Position numbers and translations under genes: made by a program
The notes under the pieces: model-generated
Database searches by the model: none
Seen by the model: only the letters and a program-made list of their open reading frames with translations
Told to the model about the DNA's origin: nothing
Source of the DNA: JBGPEQ01 sp050180895
GTDB lineage: Bacteria > Pseudomonadota > Alphaproteobacteria > Dongiales > Dongiaceae
Assembly: GCA_050180895.1 (NCBI GenBank)
Contig: JBFXDS010000011.1
Location: forward strand, 62,001 to 126,000
Direction of reading: 5' to 3'
DNA length: 64,000 nucleotides
Shown here: positions 16,877 to 25,284 of the stretch, one piece after another
How the letters are laid out: each line of letters starts with the position of its first letter
Position numbering within the stretch: position 1 is the first letter of the stretch

Positions 16877-18178
16877 ATGACGAAGGATAAGGCGATCGAT
16901 ATCGCATTCGGGCGCGGTCATCTCTCCATCGATCTGCCGGCGGACGCCGAGCCGACGGTTATCCGCAAAGGGCGGCCTGCCGTGTGCCCGGACCCTCGCG
17001 ACGCGGTCAGGCAGGCGTTGGACAACCCGATGGCCTCCCCGCCGTTCCGGCGAGTGGCCAAGGGGCGGAGGAGCGCCTGCATCCTCATCTGCGATATCAC
17101 GCGGCCCGTTCCGAATGCGTTGTTCCTGCGCCCCATGATCGAGGATATCCTTGCCGGCGGCACGCCGCTCGACCGCGTATCCGTCCTCGTGGCGACCGGT
17201 CTACACCGCCCCAATGAAGGGGTTGAACTGCAGGAGATCGTGGGTGATCCCTGGGTACTGGAGAACGTTCGCATCGAGAACCACTTCGCCCGCAACGATG
17301 CCGACCACGTGGATCTCGGCGTCACGGCCACGCGCGGCACGCCGGTGAAGCTGGACCGACGCTTTGTCGAGGCCGACTTGCGCATAGCCACTGGTCTGGT
17401 GGAGCCTCATTTCATGGCGGGCTGGTCGGGCGGGCGAAAGGTCATCGCACCGGGTATCGCGCATCATGAAACGATCCGCACCTTTCATTCCGCGCGATTC
17501 ATGGAGGACCCGCTGGCCATTCAGTGCAACCTAGCAGGCAATCCGCTGCATGAGGAGCAGCTGGAAATCGTCCGTATGCTCGGCGAGGTTTATGGCATGA
17601 ACGTGGTCGTCGACGAGGAACGGTCGCTGATTCGAGCGACGTTCGGCGAGGTCATCGCGAGCCACCTGGCTGCGGTCGAATTCGCTAGCAACTCCGCCGC
17701 CGCCGTGCTGCCGCGGAAGTTCCGCACGGTCGTGACATCCTCGGCCGGCTATCCCCTTGATAAGACATACTATCAGACGATCAAGGCCATGGTGACTCCG
17801 CTCGATATCCTTGAGCCCGGCGGCACACTGATCGTCGCGTCGCAATGTTCGGAGGGATTCGGCTCGCGCGAGTTTCGCGAGGCACAGGCGAGGCTGCTCA
17901 GTCTCGGTCCCGAGCGCTTTCTTGCCACGCTTGCCGCCAAATCCTTGGCCGACGTCGACGAATGGCAGACGGAAATGCAGCTCAAGCCGATGCGCCTTGG
18001 ACGTATCCAGCTCTATACCACCGGCCTGAACGACGAAGAGCGCCGGATCACGGGGGTGGAAATGATCGACTCGGTCTCGACCGCGATCGGGACAAGCATC
18101 GAGCGGCACGGCGATCCGGCGGTCGCCGTGATCCCCGAAGGGCCATATGTCGTACCCTACTGCAGATCGTATGGCTGA
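16877..18178 (+). CDS. larA: LarA-family nickel-pincer racemase/epimerase
   Basis: A 433-residue homologue of lactate racemase. ATG 16877 follows GGGGGAGGAAAA. The residues known in Lactiplantibacillus LarA are present with the same spacing: H178 and K188 in PHFMAGWSGGRK (equivalent to catalytic H174 and the pincer-binding K184), H204 in RTFHS (Ni ligand H200), H110 in ATGLHRP (H108), R76 in DITRPVP (R75), and YQTIK (Y294, Q295, K298). The protein should therefore bind the nickel-pincer nucleotide and move hydride at a 2-hydroxy carbon. LarA homologues include malate, phenyllactate and sugar-acid epimerases. With no lactate permease nearby and a TTT importer and SDRs upstream, a non-lactate substrate is likely. 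Confidence 0.92.
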   Translation: MTKDKAIDIAFGRGHLSIDLPADAEPTVIRKGRPAVCPDPRDAVRQALDNPMASPPFRRVAKGRRSACILICDITRPVPNALFLRPMIEDILAGGTPLDRVSVLVATGLHRPNEGVELQEIVGDPWVLENVRIENHFARNDADHVDLGVTATRGTPVKLDRRFVEADLRIATGLVEPHFMAGWSGGRKVIAPGIAHHETIRTFHSARFMEDPLAIQCNLAGNPLHEEQLEIVRMLGEVYGMNVVVDEERSLIRATFGEVIASHLAAVEFASNSAAAVLPRKFRTVVTSSAGYPLDKTYYQTIKAMVTPLDILEPGGTLIVASQCSEGFGSREFREAQARLLSLGPERFLATLAAKSLADVDEWQTEMQLKPMRLGRIQLYTTGLNDEERRITGVEMIDSVSTAIGTSIERHGDPAVAVIPEGPYVVPYCRSYG

Positions 18179-19394
18179 TCACCGCCATATTCATCTCGAT
18201 GCTCTCGGTGGCATCGCCGGCGACATGTTCGTGGCCGCGATGCTTGATGCTTTACCCGAGCTGCGGGAGCGGACCTTGGCCGATGCGGCTTCGGTGTTGC
18301 CTATGGAGTTGGGTCGACCGGCGCTGCAGGCCGGCAAGAGCGGCGGCGTTTCCGTTGTGCGCTTCGGCCTGCCGGACAAGCACGATCGCCGTGGAGCTCG
18401 TCACCAAGGACAGAACTCGGGCGGGAGATCCTTGGCTCCCGCTCGCTTTGCTGAAATGAACGAGCTCATCGGCAGTTCGGCGCTTCATACGGGGACCGCG
18501 GAGCATGCAAGCGCCATCCTTCGCATCCTGGCCATGGCCGAAAGTCAGATTCATGGCGTGCCGATTGAAGACGTGCACTTTCATGAACTGTCGGATTGGG
18601 ACTCCATAATGGATGTCGTGGCCGCCGGCAGTATCGCGGCCGCCTTGATCGGTGCGAGATGGAGTGTATCGGACCTTCCGCGCGGTGGGGGATTCGTTCT
18701 GACGGAGCATGGACATCTGCCTGTCCCTGCTCCTGCGACTGCCGTGATTCTCGCGGGATACTCATGGCGGGACGACGGCATCTCGGGCGAGCGGGTGACG
18801 CCGACAGGCGCGGCGATCTTACGCCATCTCGGCACTGCGAATCAGATCGGAGATGTCGCGCGCCTCGCCTCGACCGGCATGGGGGCGGGTACGCGGGACC
18901 TGCCGGGATTGCCGAACATTCTTCGTGCTCTTGTGTTCGTTGCGGACGCGGCCGACAACAGCGACAGCATCATCGTCCTGTCGTTCGATATCGATGACAT
19001 GACCGGCGAGGAGATGGGGACAGCTATGGATCGCCTGCGCGCCGCCGACGGCGTGCTCGACGTTTCCGTCGGCAACCGGATCGGCAAGAAGGGGCGTCCC
19101 CTCCAGAATGTCCGCATGCTGGTAAGGCCCGCCGATCTGGCAGCGGTGCAGGACCTGTGCTTTCGTGAGACATCGACGATCGGGCTGCGCTGGCACTGGG
19201 AGCAGCGCGCCCGTTTGGAACGCCGGTCCGGTCGTCAAGCGGTCGGCAGGCTCCAGGTCGGGGTCAAGGAAGTCAGACGGCCCGGCGGCGTCCTGACCGT
19301 CAAGGCAGAGAGCGACGATATCGCCGGGCTCGACAGCCTGAGCCTGCGGCGCGTGACGAAAGCGAAGGCCGAAGGCAGCAGCGGGACGACATGA
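18171..19394 (+). CDS. larC: LarC, nickel insertion protein for pincer cofactor
   Basis: A 407-residue single-frame LarC (DUF111), a CTP-dependent cyclometallase that inserts nickel into the pincer nucleotide. ATG 18171 overlaps larA by eight bases. Family signatures are LDALGGIAGDMFVAAML at the N-terminus, VHFHELSDWDSIMDVVA, VPAPATAVIL, TPTGAAIL and FDIDDMTGEEMG. In some lactobacilli the gene is split as larC1/larC2 and read by frameshifting; here it is continuous. The histidine-rich linker usual after the N-terminal domain is replaced by a basic, glycine-rich stretch (DKHDRRGARHQGQNSGG). Coupled with larE by an ATGA overlap. Confidence 0.92.
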   Translation: MADHRHIHLDALGGIAGDMFVAAMLDALPELRERTLADAASVLPMELGRPALQAGKSGGVSVVRFGLPDKHDRRGARHQGQNSGGRSLAPARFAEMNELIGSSALHTGTAEHASAILRILAMAESQIHGVPIEDVHFHELSDWDSIMDVVAAGSIAAALIGARWSVSDLPRGGGFVLTEHGHLPVPAPATAVILAGYSWRDDGISGERVTPTGAAILRHLGTANQIGDVARLASTGMGAGTRDLPGLPNILRALVFVADAADNSDSIIVLSFDIDDMTGEEMGTAMDRLRAADGVLDVSVGNRIGKKGRPLQNVRMLVRPADLAAVQDLCFRETSTIGLRWHWEQRARLERRSGRQAVGRLQVGVKEVRRPGGVLTVKAESDDIAGLDSLSLRRVTKAKAEGSSGTT

Positions 19395-20185
19395 CGGAAG
19401 CGCACGCCCGGCTTGTGGCGAACCTCGATCGATACCGGGAGATCGCCATCGCGACAAGCGGCGGTGTCGACAGCATGACACTGGCCTACATGGCGCATCG
19501 TTTCTCTACAGCCGCGGCGACCATGGTCCATGCCGTGTCCCCCGCGGTCCCATCGGCCGCAACGGAACGAGTCCAGTCCCATGCGGAGCGGCATGGGTGG
19601 CATTTGCTCGAGATCGATGCCGGCGAGTTCCGGGATCCCGCGTATCTGGCCAATCCGGTCGACCGCTGCTACTTCTGCAAGTCGAACCTCTATCATCGGA
19701 TACGCGGCGTCACGGGTCTGACCATCGCCTCCGGGACGAACCTGGACGATTTGAGCGACTTTCGTCCCGGCCTTCGCGCCGCCGAGGAGCTGGATGTCGT
19801 GCATCCTTTCGTGGAGGCCAGTCTGCGCAAGAGCGATATCTACGCTTTGGCCAAGTACCACGGGCTTGACGATCTATCGAGGTTGCCCGCCCAGCCCTGT
19901 CTTGCCAGCCGCGTCGAAACAGGGATCGCGATCGATGCCGAGGATCTGCGATTTGTCGAAGCGATCGAGAGCGAGCTTGCAGCCCTGCTGCCCGATGCTG
20001 CAGCAGTCCGGTGCCGGATCACGATGAATGGCGTGCGCGTGGAATGTGAACCGCTGCCGCATGGACCTGACTATCTGCGTCTGGCGGAACATCTCGATGG
20101 TTTGTGCGCCGACGCAGGGCGGCGCCTGGAGAGCATACGGCCCTACAGGCGCGGTTCGGCATTTCTGCAGGACGGGACGCGGTGA
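19391..20185 (+). CDS. larE: LarE, sacrificial sulfur transferase for pincer cofactor
   Basis: A 264-residue PP-loop ATPase. SGGVDS at 23-28 binds ATP; DRCYFCKSNL at 91-100 is the family motif; and QPCLASRVETG carries C170, in the position of the cysteine that donates its own sulfur in the single-cysteine LarE type (C176 in Lactiplantibacillus). LarE adds two sulfurs to the LarB product before nickel insertion. It overlaps larC by four bases (ATGA) and larB by four (GTGA), so the four genes are translationally coupled. It is a little shorter than LarE of about 275 residues but complete. Confidence 0.92.
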   Translation: MTEAHARLVANLDRYREIAIATSGGVDSMTLAYMAHRFSTAAATMVHAVSPAVPSAATERVQSHAERHGWHLLEIDAGEFRDPAYLANPVDRCYFCKSNLYHRIRGVTGLTIASGTNLDDLSDFRPGLRAAEELDVVHPFVEASLRKSDIYALAKYHGLDDLSRLPAQPCLASRVETGIAIDAEDLRFVEAIESELAALLPDAAAVRCRITMNGVRVECEPLPHGPDYLRLAEHLDGLCADAGRRLESIRPYRRGSAFLQDGTR

Positions 20186-20949
20186 AGGGTTTCGAGATCG
20201 ATTGGGATCGCGAACGGCGGACGCGCGTAGTCGAGGCCCTGCTCTGCGAAGGCAAGAGTTCCGCTCAGATCGTAGAGATTCTCGGCTCGGCAAAGGGGCG
20301 ACGCATGCTGCTGACGCGGCTTGCGGCCGAAGTGTTCGATGAGCTGCCGACTGAGCTGCGGTCGGCGCTCGATTACGAACCGCTTTCAAGGACCGCCATT
20401 CTGGGTGAGCCGCCGCCGCAACTGGAATCGGGGATCGGGATTGTGTGTGCCGGGACGTCCGATCTCCCGGTGGGGTTGGAGGCGGCCCGGACCTTGGCAT
20501 TTCATGGTCACGCCTGCACTTTGATCGCGGACGTCGGCGTCGCCGGTTTGTGGCGGCTGTTGCGTCGTCTCGACGAGATCCGTGGTTTTTCGGTCGTGAT
20601 TGCCGTCGCTGGCATGGAAGGCGCCCTGTTCAGCGTCCTTGCCGGCCTTGTAGACAGCCCAATAGTCGCCGTGCCGACCTCCGTCGGCTACGGGGTCGGC
20701 GCCGGTGGACAACTGGCATTGAATGCCGCCCTCGCAGGGTGTGGACCAGGTCTCACGACCGTGAACATAGACAATGGCTTCGGCGCCGCTTGCGCGGCCG
20801 GCAGGATGCGCAGGCATCTTATTGGCTATGCCCATACGAAACCGAATCAGCGTCAGAAATCGACTTCTCGCGAGTTCCCGAGCGTCGGCAACGCGGTGCG
20901 GATCGGTCCAAGCATCTGGATAGTTGATACTGGCGAAGAGGATTCATAA
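20182..20949 (+). CDS. larB: LarB, nicotinate-dinucleotide carboxylase of pincer cofactor
   Basis: A 255-residue LarB, which carboxylates and hydrolyses NaAD to start pincer nucleotide synthesis. I use GTG 20182, which overlaps the larE stop as GTGA. The C-terminal half is PurE-like: VCAGTSDLPVGLEAARTL, DVGVAGLWRLL, VAGMEGALFSVLAGLV, AVPTSVGYGVGAGG and TVNIDNGFGAA are all family motifs. The N-terminal half carries the usual helical extension starting DWDRERRTRVVEALLCEGKS. This is the last gene of the lar operon; a strong hairpin follows seven bases after the stop. Confidence 0.92.
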   Translation: MKGFEIDWDRERRTRVVEALLCEGKSSAQIVEILGSAKGRRMLLTRLAAEVFDELPTELRSALDYEPLSRTAILGEPPPQLESGIGIVCAGTSDLPVGLEAARTLAFHGHACTLIADVGVAGLWRLLRRLDEIRGFSVVIAVAGMEGALFSVLAGLVDSPIVAVPTSVGYGVGAGGQLALNAALAGCGPGLTTVNIDNGFGAACAAGRMRRHLIGYAHTKPNQRQKSTSREFPSVGNAVRIGPSIWIVDTGEEDS

Positions 20950-20955
20950 CGGCTT

Positions 20956-20983
20956 CCTGGCGCCTGCATGAGCAGGCGCCAGG
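20956..20983 (+). terminator. Hairpin at the end of the lar operon
   Basis: A perfect 12-bp stem CCTGGCGCCTGC / GCAGGCGCCAGG with a four-base loop begins seven bases after the larB stop. There is no T-run behind it (GAAACGC follows), so termination may need Rho or the hairpin may protect the transcript end. Confidence 0.65.
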
Positions 20984-21077
20984 GAAACGCTCGTCATCTC
21001 GCCTGCTGGCTCGCTGCTTCAAGGCACCGCCGCGAACCGAATGATACAAACCCTGCTTAAGGCTAAAGCGAGAGTTC

Positions 21078-21341
21078 CTAGCCATCCTTTTTCGGCCGCC
21101 CCCGCTTCTTGGGAGTCGCAATATCCCCGATCCGCCATACCCTGACGCCATCTTTGCGCCCCTGCTTGTCAGGCCGGACAGCGATCTTGACCCCGCGCCC
21201 TCTCGCTGACGCGTAAAGGGCCTTCGGCTTCCCGGGGACAAAGAAGCTATCCCCAACCTTCATTTCGGACCAGGGATACTTCGTGGTTCGATTGCGGGTA
21301 GCGGTCGGAATGGGGACGTTCTTTTCGATGACGAATTCCAT
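21078..21341 (-). CDS. Small basic protein of unknown function
   Basis: An 87-residue protein, start ATG 21341 with GGAGAATCGCGAAA upstream. It is rich in Lys and Arg, has an ordered core (YPWSEMKVGDSFFVPG) and a basic tail KKRGRPKKDG resembling an AT-hook. Similar short proteins occur in phage and plasmid-derived DNA. The surrounding bases are lower in GC than the flanking operons, which fits acquired DNA. No function is assigned. Confidence 0.6.
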   Translation of the reverse strand: MEFVIEKNVPIPTATRNRTTKYPWSEMKVGDSFFVPGKPKALYASARGRGVKIAVRPDKQGRKDGVRVWRIGDIATPKKRGRPKKDG

Positions 21342-21941
21342 TTTCGCGATTCTCCGATCTAAGCAGGTGGAAGCGGGGATTATCGGTCCCTTGCCGCACG
21401 CCCGATGTTCCGGTTGCCCACACTCAATGACAACGATTGGATCAAACAGATGTGCCAGACACATCGACGCTGTACATCCATGTCAAACACGACAAGGAAA
21501 TCCGAATCAATCTTATTGACCAGCCTCTATCTCACAATAGAGAGGAAGTTCAAGAAAGAAATTCGGGGTCAGAATTTCAACGCGCCGCTATATCCGACTT
21601 CTACCACGATAGGTTTTCTTACAAATTACTCCCTATACTAGCGACTACATATATCCACTTGAGTATGCCGTTAAATAGGCTGTTAATAAGGAACCTCATT
21701 AGGCGGTTAATTATAGGCGCATCTCGGTGAGCGTCAGCGGCCCTTGGAAACCTCCAGAGGAGGCATGCCGCGGGCCTTCCCTCGAAGAATGCAACCGGGG
21801 TATGGCGGCCGAGACGCAGCATCGGCCCCGGCGCGTGCGCTCTACGACCGAGCCGTTCGACGGCAGGTTCAGCACCTTGGACTTGCAGCGAGTCGCGCTT
21901 GCCGGCTGCTCCGCCACGAGCACGGCTTAGCTGAGTGCAAT
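21342..21941. other. AT-rich non-coding stretch with short repeats
   Basis: The part at about 21500-21720 is clearly AT-rich compared with the window. It contains a 12-base direct repeat with one mismatch, TAGGCTGTTAAT at 21676-21687 and TAGGCGGTTAAT at 21700-21711, spaced 24 bases apart, about two helical turns. The remainder (21720-21930) is GC-rich with open frames on both strands that match nothing I recognise. No RNA gene was identified. Confidence 0.45.
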
Positions 21942-22322
21942 CTACTTGCGTTTGGCAGCTCGCGATACGGCAGCGGCGTCGTATATCGCTACGGCGGGTG
22001 CAATGGCATCATCCAAATAGCCGGCGGCCGTGTCATCAACGAGCTTTTTCAGCTTGGCTTTCAAATCTTCAGCACTATCAGCAATGATAGCTGTACCCTT
22101 CGGTAAGACCGATATCGCTCCATATCGGATGTCGCACTGTATGGCGCCATTGCGACTTTTGTGATACCAGCGCCTATCGCGCTTCCCTTCCGGCCTATAA
22201 TCGATACCGTTCTCCAACCATGCGATTTGTTTCTTGATACAGGAAATAAACTGATCACGGCTGCTGATCTTCGACTTTGATCTAGCCTCTGCCAAGCCGA
22301 CCTGCTTCCAGTTATAAGTCAT
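21942..22322 (-). CDS. Hypothetical protein, possibly island- or phage-derived
   Basis: A 126-residue protein starting MTYNWKQVGLAEARSKSK. The composition is protein-like, with many Lys, Tyr, Trp and Ile residues and a Lys-rich helix DLKAKLKKLVDDT, quite unlike the Ala/Arg-rich shadow frames of the region. The SD is weak (TTGGA). Codon use is less GC-rich than the neighbours. No domain recognised. Confidence 0.55.
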   Translation of the reverse strand: MTYNWKQVGLAEARSKSKISSRDQFISCIKKQIAWLENGIDYRPEGKRDRRWYHKSRNGAIQCDIRYGAISVLPKGTAIIADSAEDLKAKLKKLVDDTAAGYLDDAIAPAVAIYDAAAVSRAAKRK

Positions 22323-22641
22323 AGTTCTATTCCAACACTCATATGCTTGGCTGGCGCATATCAGGTCAAATTCCTACGCGCCCCTGTTGCGAAACCGGCC
22401 GCAGGCTCTCTGATGCGATGGTTAGGGGTGTAAGATTCCAAATTTACCGTCAAACTACCAGTTTAACTATAGCGGTTAGCCGAGGGGTTGCGTCAGGTCA
22501 ACGCTCGTTTCGATCTGCCCCTGAGAGACTCCGGATCCGCATCAAGGAGCGAAGATAAAAAGCGAAGCAAGTTTGCAAACTCACGCAGAATCGCAACTCG
22601 ATACGACCCGTCTCGGCCCAAGACACCCCTCGTCCTGCGAG

Positions 22642-22671
22642 TCCTCTGATTTCCTCTGATTTCCTCTGCTT
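22642..22671. repeat. Three 10-bp tandem repeats
   Basis: TCCTCTGATT occurs twice in direct succession, followed by TCCTCTGCTT with one mismatch. It lies about 100 bases upstream of the FAD dehydrogenase start. Confidence 0.8.
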
Positions 22672-22724
22672 CCCAACGGGCGGCGCGTCGCACATAATGC
22701 CCTATTTGGAGCCAGCCGGAGTTC

Positions 22725-22753
22725 AGGTTGGTCCGGATTCGCCGGACCAACCT
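22725..22753. promoter_or_regulatory. Perfect 12-bp inverted repeat in the leader of the TcuA-like gene
   Basis: AGGTTGGTCCGG and CCGGACCAACCT flank a five-base loop, ending 17 bases before the ATG at 22771 and just in front of the AAGGAGAG site. It could be an operator, an attenuating hairpin, or the terminator of an upstream transcript. No T-run follows. Confidence 0.6.
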
Positions 22754-22770
22754 CACCCAAAAGGAGAGAC

Positions 22771-24351
22771 ATGAATTCTGCCGATTCAACGTTTGACGTG
22801 ATCGTCGTCGGCGCCGGCAATGCGGCCTTTTGCGCAGCGCTCGCCGCGCGGGAGGCTGGAGTCCGCGTGCTCGTCCTGGAACGGGCACCGGAGCCGGAGA
22901 ATGGAGGCAATAGCCGATTCACAGGCGGCGCCATCCGCTTTGCCTATGACGGCCTGGAGGATTTGCGAGCCATCATGCTGGACCTGTCGGCGGAGGAGAT
23001 AGCGAGCATCGATTTCGGCACATATACAGAGGACCAGTTCTTCGACGACATGTTCCGGGTGACGCAGTACCGCTGCGACCCCGAACTGGTCGAGCTCCTC
23101 GTCCGACGTTCTCGGTCAACCGTGAATTGGATGTGGGAAAAGGGCGTACGGTTCGTGCCGATCTATGGCCGGCAGGCTTTCAGGGTCGGTGGGAGATTCA
23201 AGTTCTCGGGCGGGCTGGCGGTGGAATGCCGCGGCGGCGGCCCCGGTCTGATCGACACGCTCAACGAGTCGGCGCGCAAGAGCGGCGTGACTGTCTGGTA
23301 CGACGCGCGCGCCACCGAGCTGCTGTTCGACGGCGAAGCGGTCATCGGCGTGAAGGTGCGCCGCAACGGCGGCAAGCCCGAGCCGATCCGAGCACGGGCG
23401 GTTGTCCTCGCTTGCGGCGGCTTCCAGTCCAATCCGGAAATGCGGGCACGCTATCTCGGCCCCGGTTGGGAAACTGCCAAGGTCCGCGGCACGCGCTTCA
23501 ACACCGGCGACGGGATCAACATGGCGCTCGCTATCGGCGCGGCTTCCTATGGCAACTGGTCCGGCTGCCATGCGGTCGGTTGGGAGCGCAACGCCCCAGA
23601 ATTCGGTGACCTCGCGGTCGGCGACCAGTTCCAGAAGCACTCCTACCCGTTCGGCATCATGGTCAATGCCGATGGCCGGCGCTTCGTCGACGAGGGTGCC
23701 GACTTCCGCAACCACACCTATGCGAAGTACGGCCGGGTCATCCTTAGCCAGCCGGGCCAGTTCGCCTGGCAGATCTTCGATGCTAAGGTGAAGCACCTGC
23801 TGCGCGCCGAATACAACATCCGCCAGGTCACCAAGGTCACGGCCATGAGGATCGAGGAGCTTGCGCCGCAACTGGAAGGCGTCGATGCCAAAGCCTTCCT
23901 CGAGGAGATCGCGGCCTACAACGCGGCGGTACGCACGGACATTGGCTTCGATCCGAACGTCAAGGACGGCCGCTGCACCGAGGGCCTGACGGTCAACAAG
24001 TCGAACTGGGCCAACCGCATCGACGAAGGGCCGTTCGAGGCCTATGCGGTGACCTGCGGCATCACCTTCACCTTTGGCGGCCTGCGGATCACGAACGGTG
24101 CGCAGGTGATCGACACGGATATGCGGCCGATCATCGGCCTCTATGCGGCAGGCGAACTGGTCGGCGGCATCTTCTATAACAACTATCCCGGCGGCACCGG
24201 TCTCTTGTCCGGCGCGGTGTTCGGCCGGATCGCCGGCGCCGCCGCCGCCGCGGCGACCGCGCGGCGGGACAGCGCCGCCCAGGTACGGCGGGATCGAGGT
24301 GTCGGATGCGCGGCGCCTGAAAGCGCTCGGCGAGGAGAATCGGCGGATTGA
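22771..24351 (+). CDS. TcuA-like FAD-dependent dehydrogenase, C-terminus altered
   Basis: A 526-residue flavoprotein of the fumarate reductase/succinate dehydrogenase family, closest in pattern to FAD-dependent tricarballylate dehydrogenase (TcuA), which oxidises tricarballylate to cis-aconitate. FAD binding is shown by DVIVVGAGNAAFCAALAARE near 9-28 and GELVGGIFYNNYPGGTGL near the end. An SD AAGGAGAG lies six bases before the ATG. The last 30 or so residues (after GRIAGAAAAAA) are not family sequence: they are read from a degraded IS3 orfA remnant, so the native stop has been lost. No TcuB electron-transfer partner is next to it. Confidence 0.8.
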   Translation: MNSADSTFDVIVVGAGNAAFCAALAAREAGVRVLVLERAPEPENGGNSRFTGGAIRFAYDGLEDLRAIMLDLSAEEIASIDFGTYTEDQFFDDMFRVTQYRCDPELVELLVRRSRSTVNWMWEKGVRFVPIYGRQAFRVGGRFKFSGGLAVECRGGGPGLIDTLNESARKSGVTVWYDARATELLFDGEAVIGVKVRRNGGKPEPIRARAVVLACGGFQSNPEMRARYLGPGWETAKVRGTRFNTGDGINMALAIGAASYGNWSGCHAVGWERNAPEFGDLAVGDQFQKHSYPFGIMVNADGRRFVDEGADFRNHTYAKYGRVILSQPGQFAWQIFDAKVKHLLRAEYNIRQVTKVTAMRIEELAPQLEGVDAKAFLEEIAAYNAAVRTDIGFDPNVKDGRCTEGLTVNKSNWANRIDEGPFEAYAVTCGITFTFGGLRITNGAQVIDTDMRPIIGLYAAGELVGGIFYNNYPGGTGLLSGAVFGRIAGAAAAAATARRDSAAQVRRDRGVGCAAPESARRGESAD

Positions 24352-24396
24352 AGAAAACTGCTGGCCGAAGCGGTGCTGGACACCGCCGGCGTCCAC
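24284..24396 (+). mobile_element. Remnant of IS3-family transposase orfA
   Basis: The frame reading YGGIEVSDARRLKALGEENR followed by RRIEE, then after a one-base shift KLLAEAVLDTAGV, is the typical C-terminal leucine-zipper region of IS3-family OrfA (MxVSDAKRLKxLExEN...LLAEAMLD). About 110 bases remain, with a frameshift. It lies against and partly inside the 3' end of the TcuA-like gene. No inverted repeats or orfB were found, so it is an old scar. Confidence 0.65.
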
Positions 24397-24698
24397 GCCA
24401 TGCAACGGGACGGACGCTGCGCTCGCTTGCGGGCTTCCGCACCCCATCCCGTTGGATGAGCGTTGAGGTTCAGGTCAGTGCTGGAGAATCTTGCGCAGCC
24501 TGATCGACCGCAACTGCGTCCGTGCGGCTCTTATCGCTAACGTGCGCTCATCATAGATGGATGCTTGCACCTCAATCCCCCTCCATTTGCGAACGTGGAA
24601 GGTCCGATGCGAGAATCCGACCGTATCCTGTAGCCTCAGCTCGTCATGGCCTGGGCCGCAGAGTACCTCAGTGACAGCCGGCACAGCCTAGCCAAGAA
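24397..24698. other. Intergenic region between IS scar and CMD-like gene
   Basis: About 300 bases without a supported gene. A 69-codon frame on the minus strand (24475-24684) starts with GTG, has no SD and no recognisable family. The nine-gene minus-strand operon ends at 24699, so its terminator should be here, but no GC-rich stem with a T-run is visible. Confidence 0.4.
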
Positions 24699-25277
24699 TC
24701 ATTCCGCCTTGTAGTACCCGACAATGTCATCACCCAACGGCACGCCTAGGCCATTCAGAAGCCTATTCGAATAGTTGAAATAGGCGCAAACCTGATTCAC
24801 CTCGAGTATTTCCCCGTCGTCGGCGCCCATCGCTCGGCACTCATCGACATCGCTCTTCACCATGTCGCCAGGCGCCAAGGTGAGCTTGCGCGCATACTTC
24901 AAGAGCGCTTGCTCCTTTCGGCTAAATGCTTTCTCGAGCACACCGGTCTGCAGAGCCTCAAGAATACCGTCGGCCTTTGCTTCATTCTTGAGCAAGCGGC
25001 GCGCATTCGCCCAGTGGTGGGTGAAACTGTAGGTGCATTTGTTCGCCAAGCTCGTGCAAACTGCCACGCACTCGAGAAACCAGAGAGGCAGCGTGTTGTC
25101 GGAATGATGCAGAACGCTCCTGTAGAGCGCCAAATGTCCCTCCATGGTATGCGGGCGCAGGCTATGGGCGCGCATGACGTTGTCGACCGTGCCGCTTGGC
25201 GTCAACGCCCGCCGGTACATATCTTCGAGCGCGCCCGTCGCATCTTCGAGACGAATCATTCTGATCCAAGCATCCAT
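24699..25277 (-). CDS. Carboxymuconolactone decarboxylase / AhpD-like protein
   Basis: A 192-residue alpha-helical protein. The start at 25277 is preceded by GGAGAGTGACGATACG at the end of the previous gene; an earlier ATG would overlap that gene by 35 bases. The sequence resembles peroxidase-related CMD-family proteins: LECVAVCTSLANKCTYSFTHH is in the active-site helix, with only one cysteine of the usual CxxC (CTYSFTHH), and ILEVNQVCAYFNYSNRLLN is the conserved C-terminal helix. The lost second cysteine argues against an AhpD thiol peroxidase reaction. It is the last gene of the operon. Confidence 0.8.
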   Translation of the reverse strand: MDAWIRMIRLEDATGALEDMYRRALTPSGTVDNVMRAHSLRPHTMEGHLALYRSVLHHSDNTLPLWFLECVAVCTSLANKCTYSFTHHWANARRLLKNEAKADGILEALQTGVLEKAFSRKEQALLKYARKLTLAPGDMVKSDVDECRAMGADDGEILEVNQVCAYFNYSNRLLNGLGVPLGDDIVGYYKAE

Positions 25278-25284
25278 CGTATCG

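Larger units (their letters stand above)
22323..22770. other. Upstream region of the TcuA-like gene with tandem repeat
   Basis: There is no gene here. It holds three tandem 10-base units at 22642-22671 (TCCTCTGATT twice, then TCCTCTGCTT) and a perfect hairpin at 22725-22753, listed separately. The SD AAGGAGAG for the next gene is at its end. Confidence 0.5.

Noticed and set aside
18171..19394. Programmed frameshift as in larC1/larC2
   Set aside because: The LarC frame is continuous from the first motif to the last, so no frameshift is needed.
24475..24684. 69-codon minus-strand frame
   Set aside because: Starts with GTG without SD and matches no family; it could be a genuine short gene but nothing supports it.
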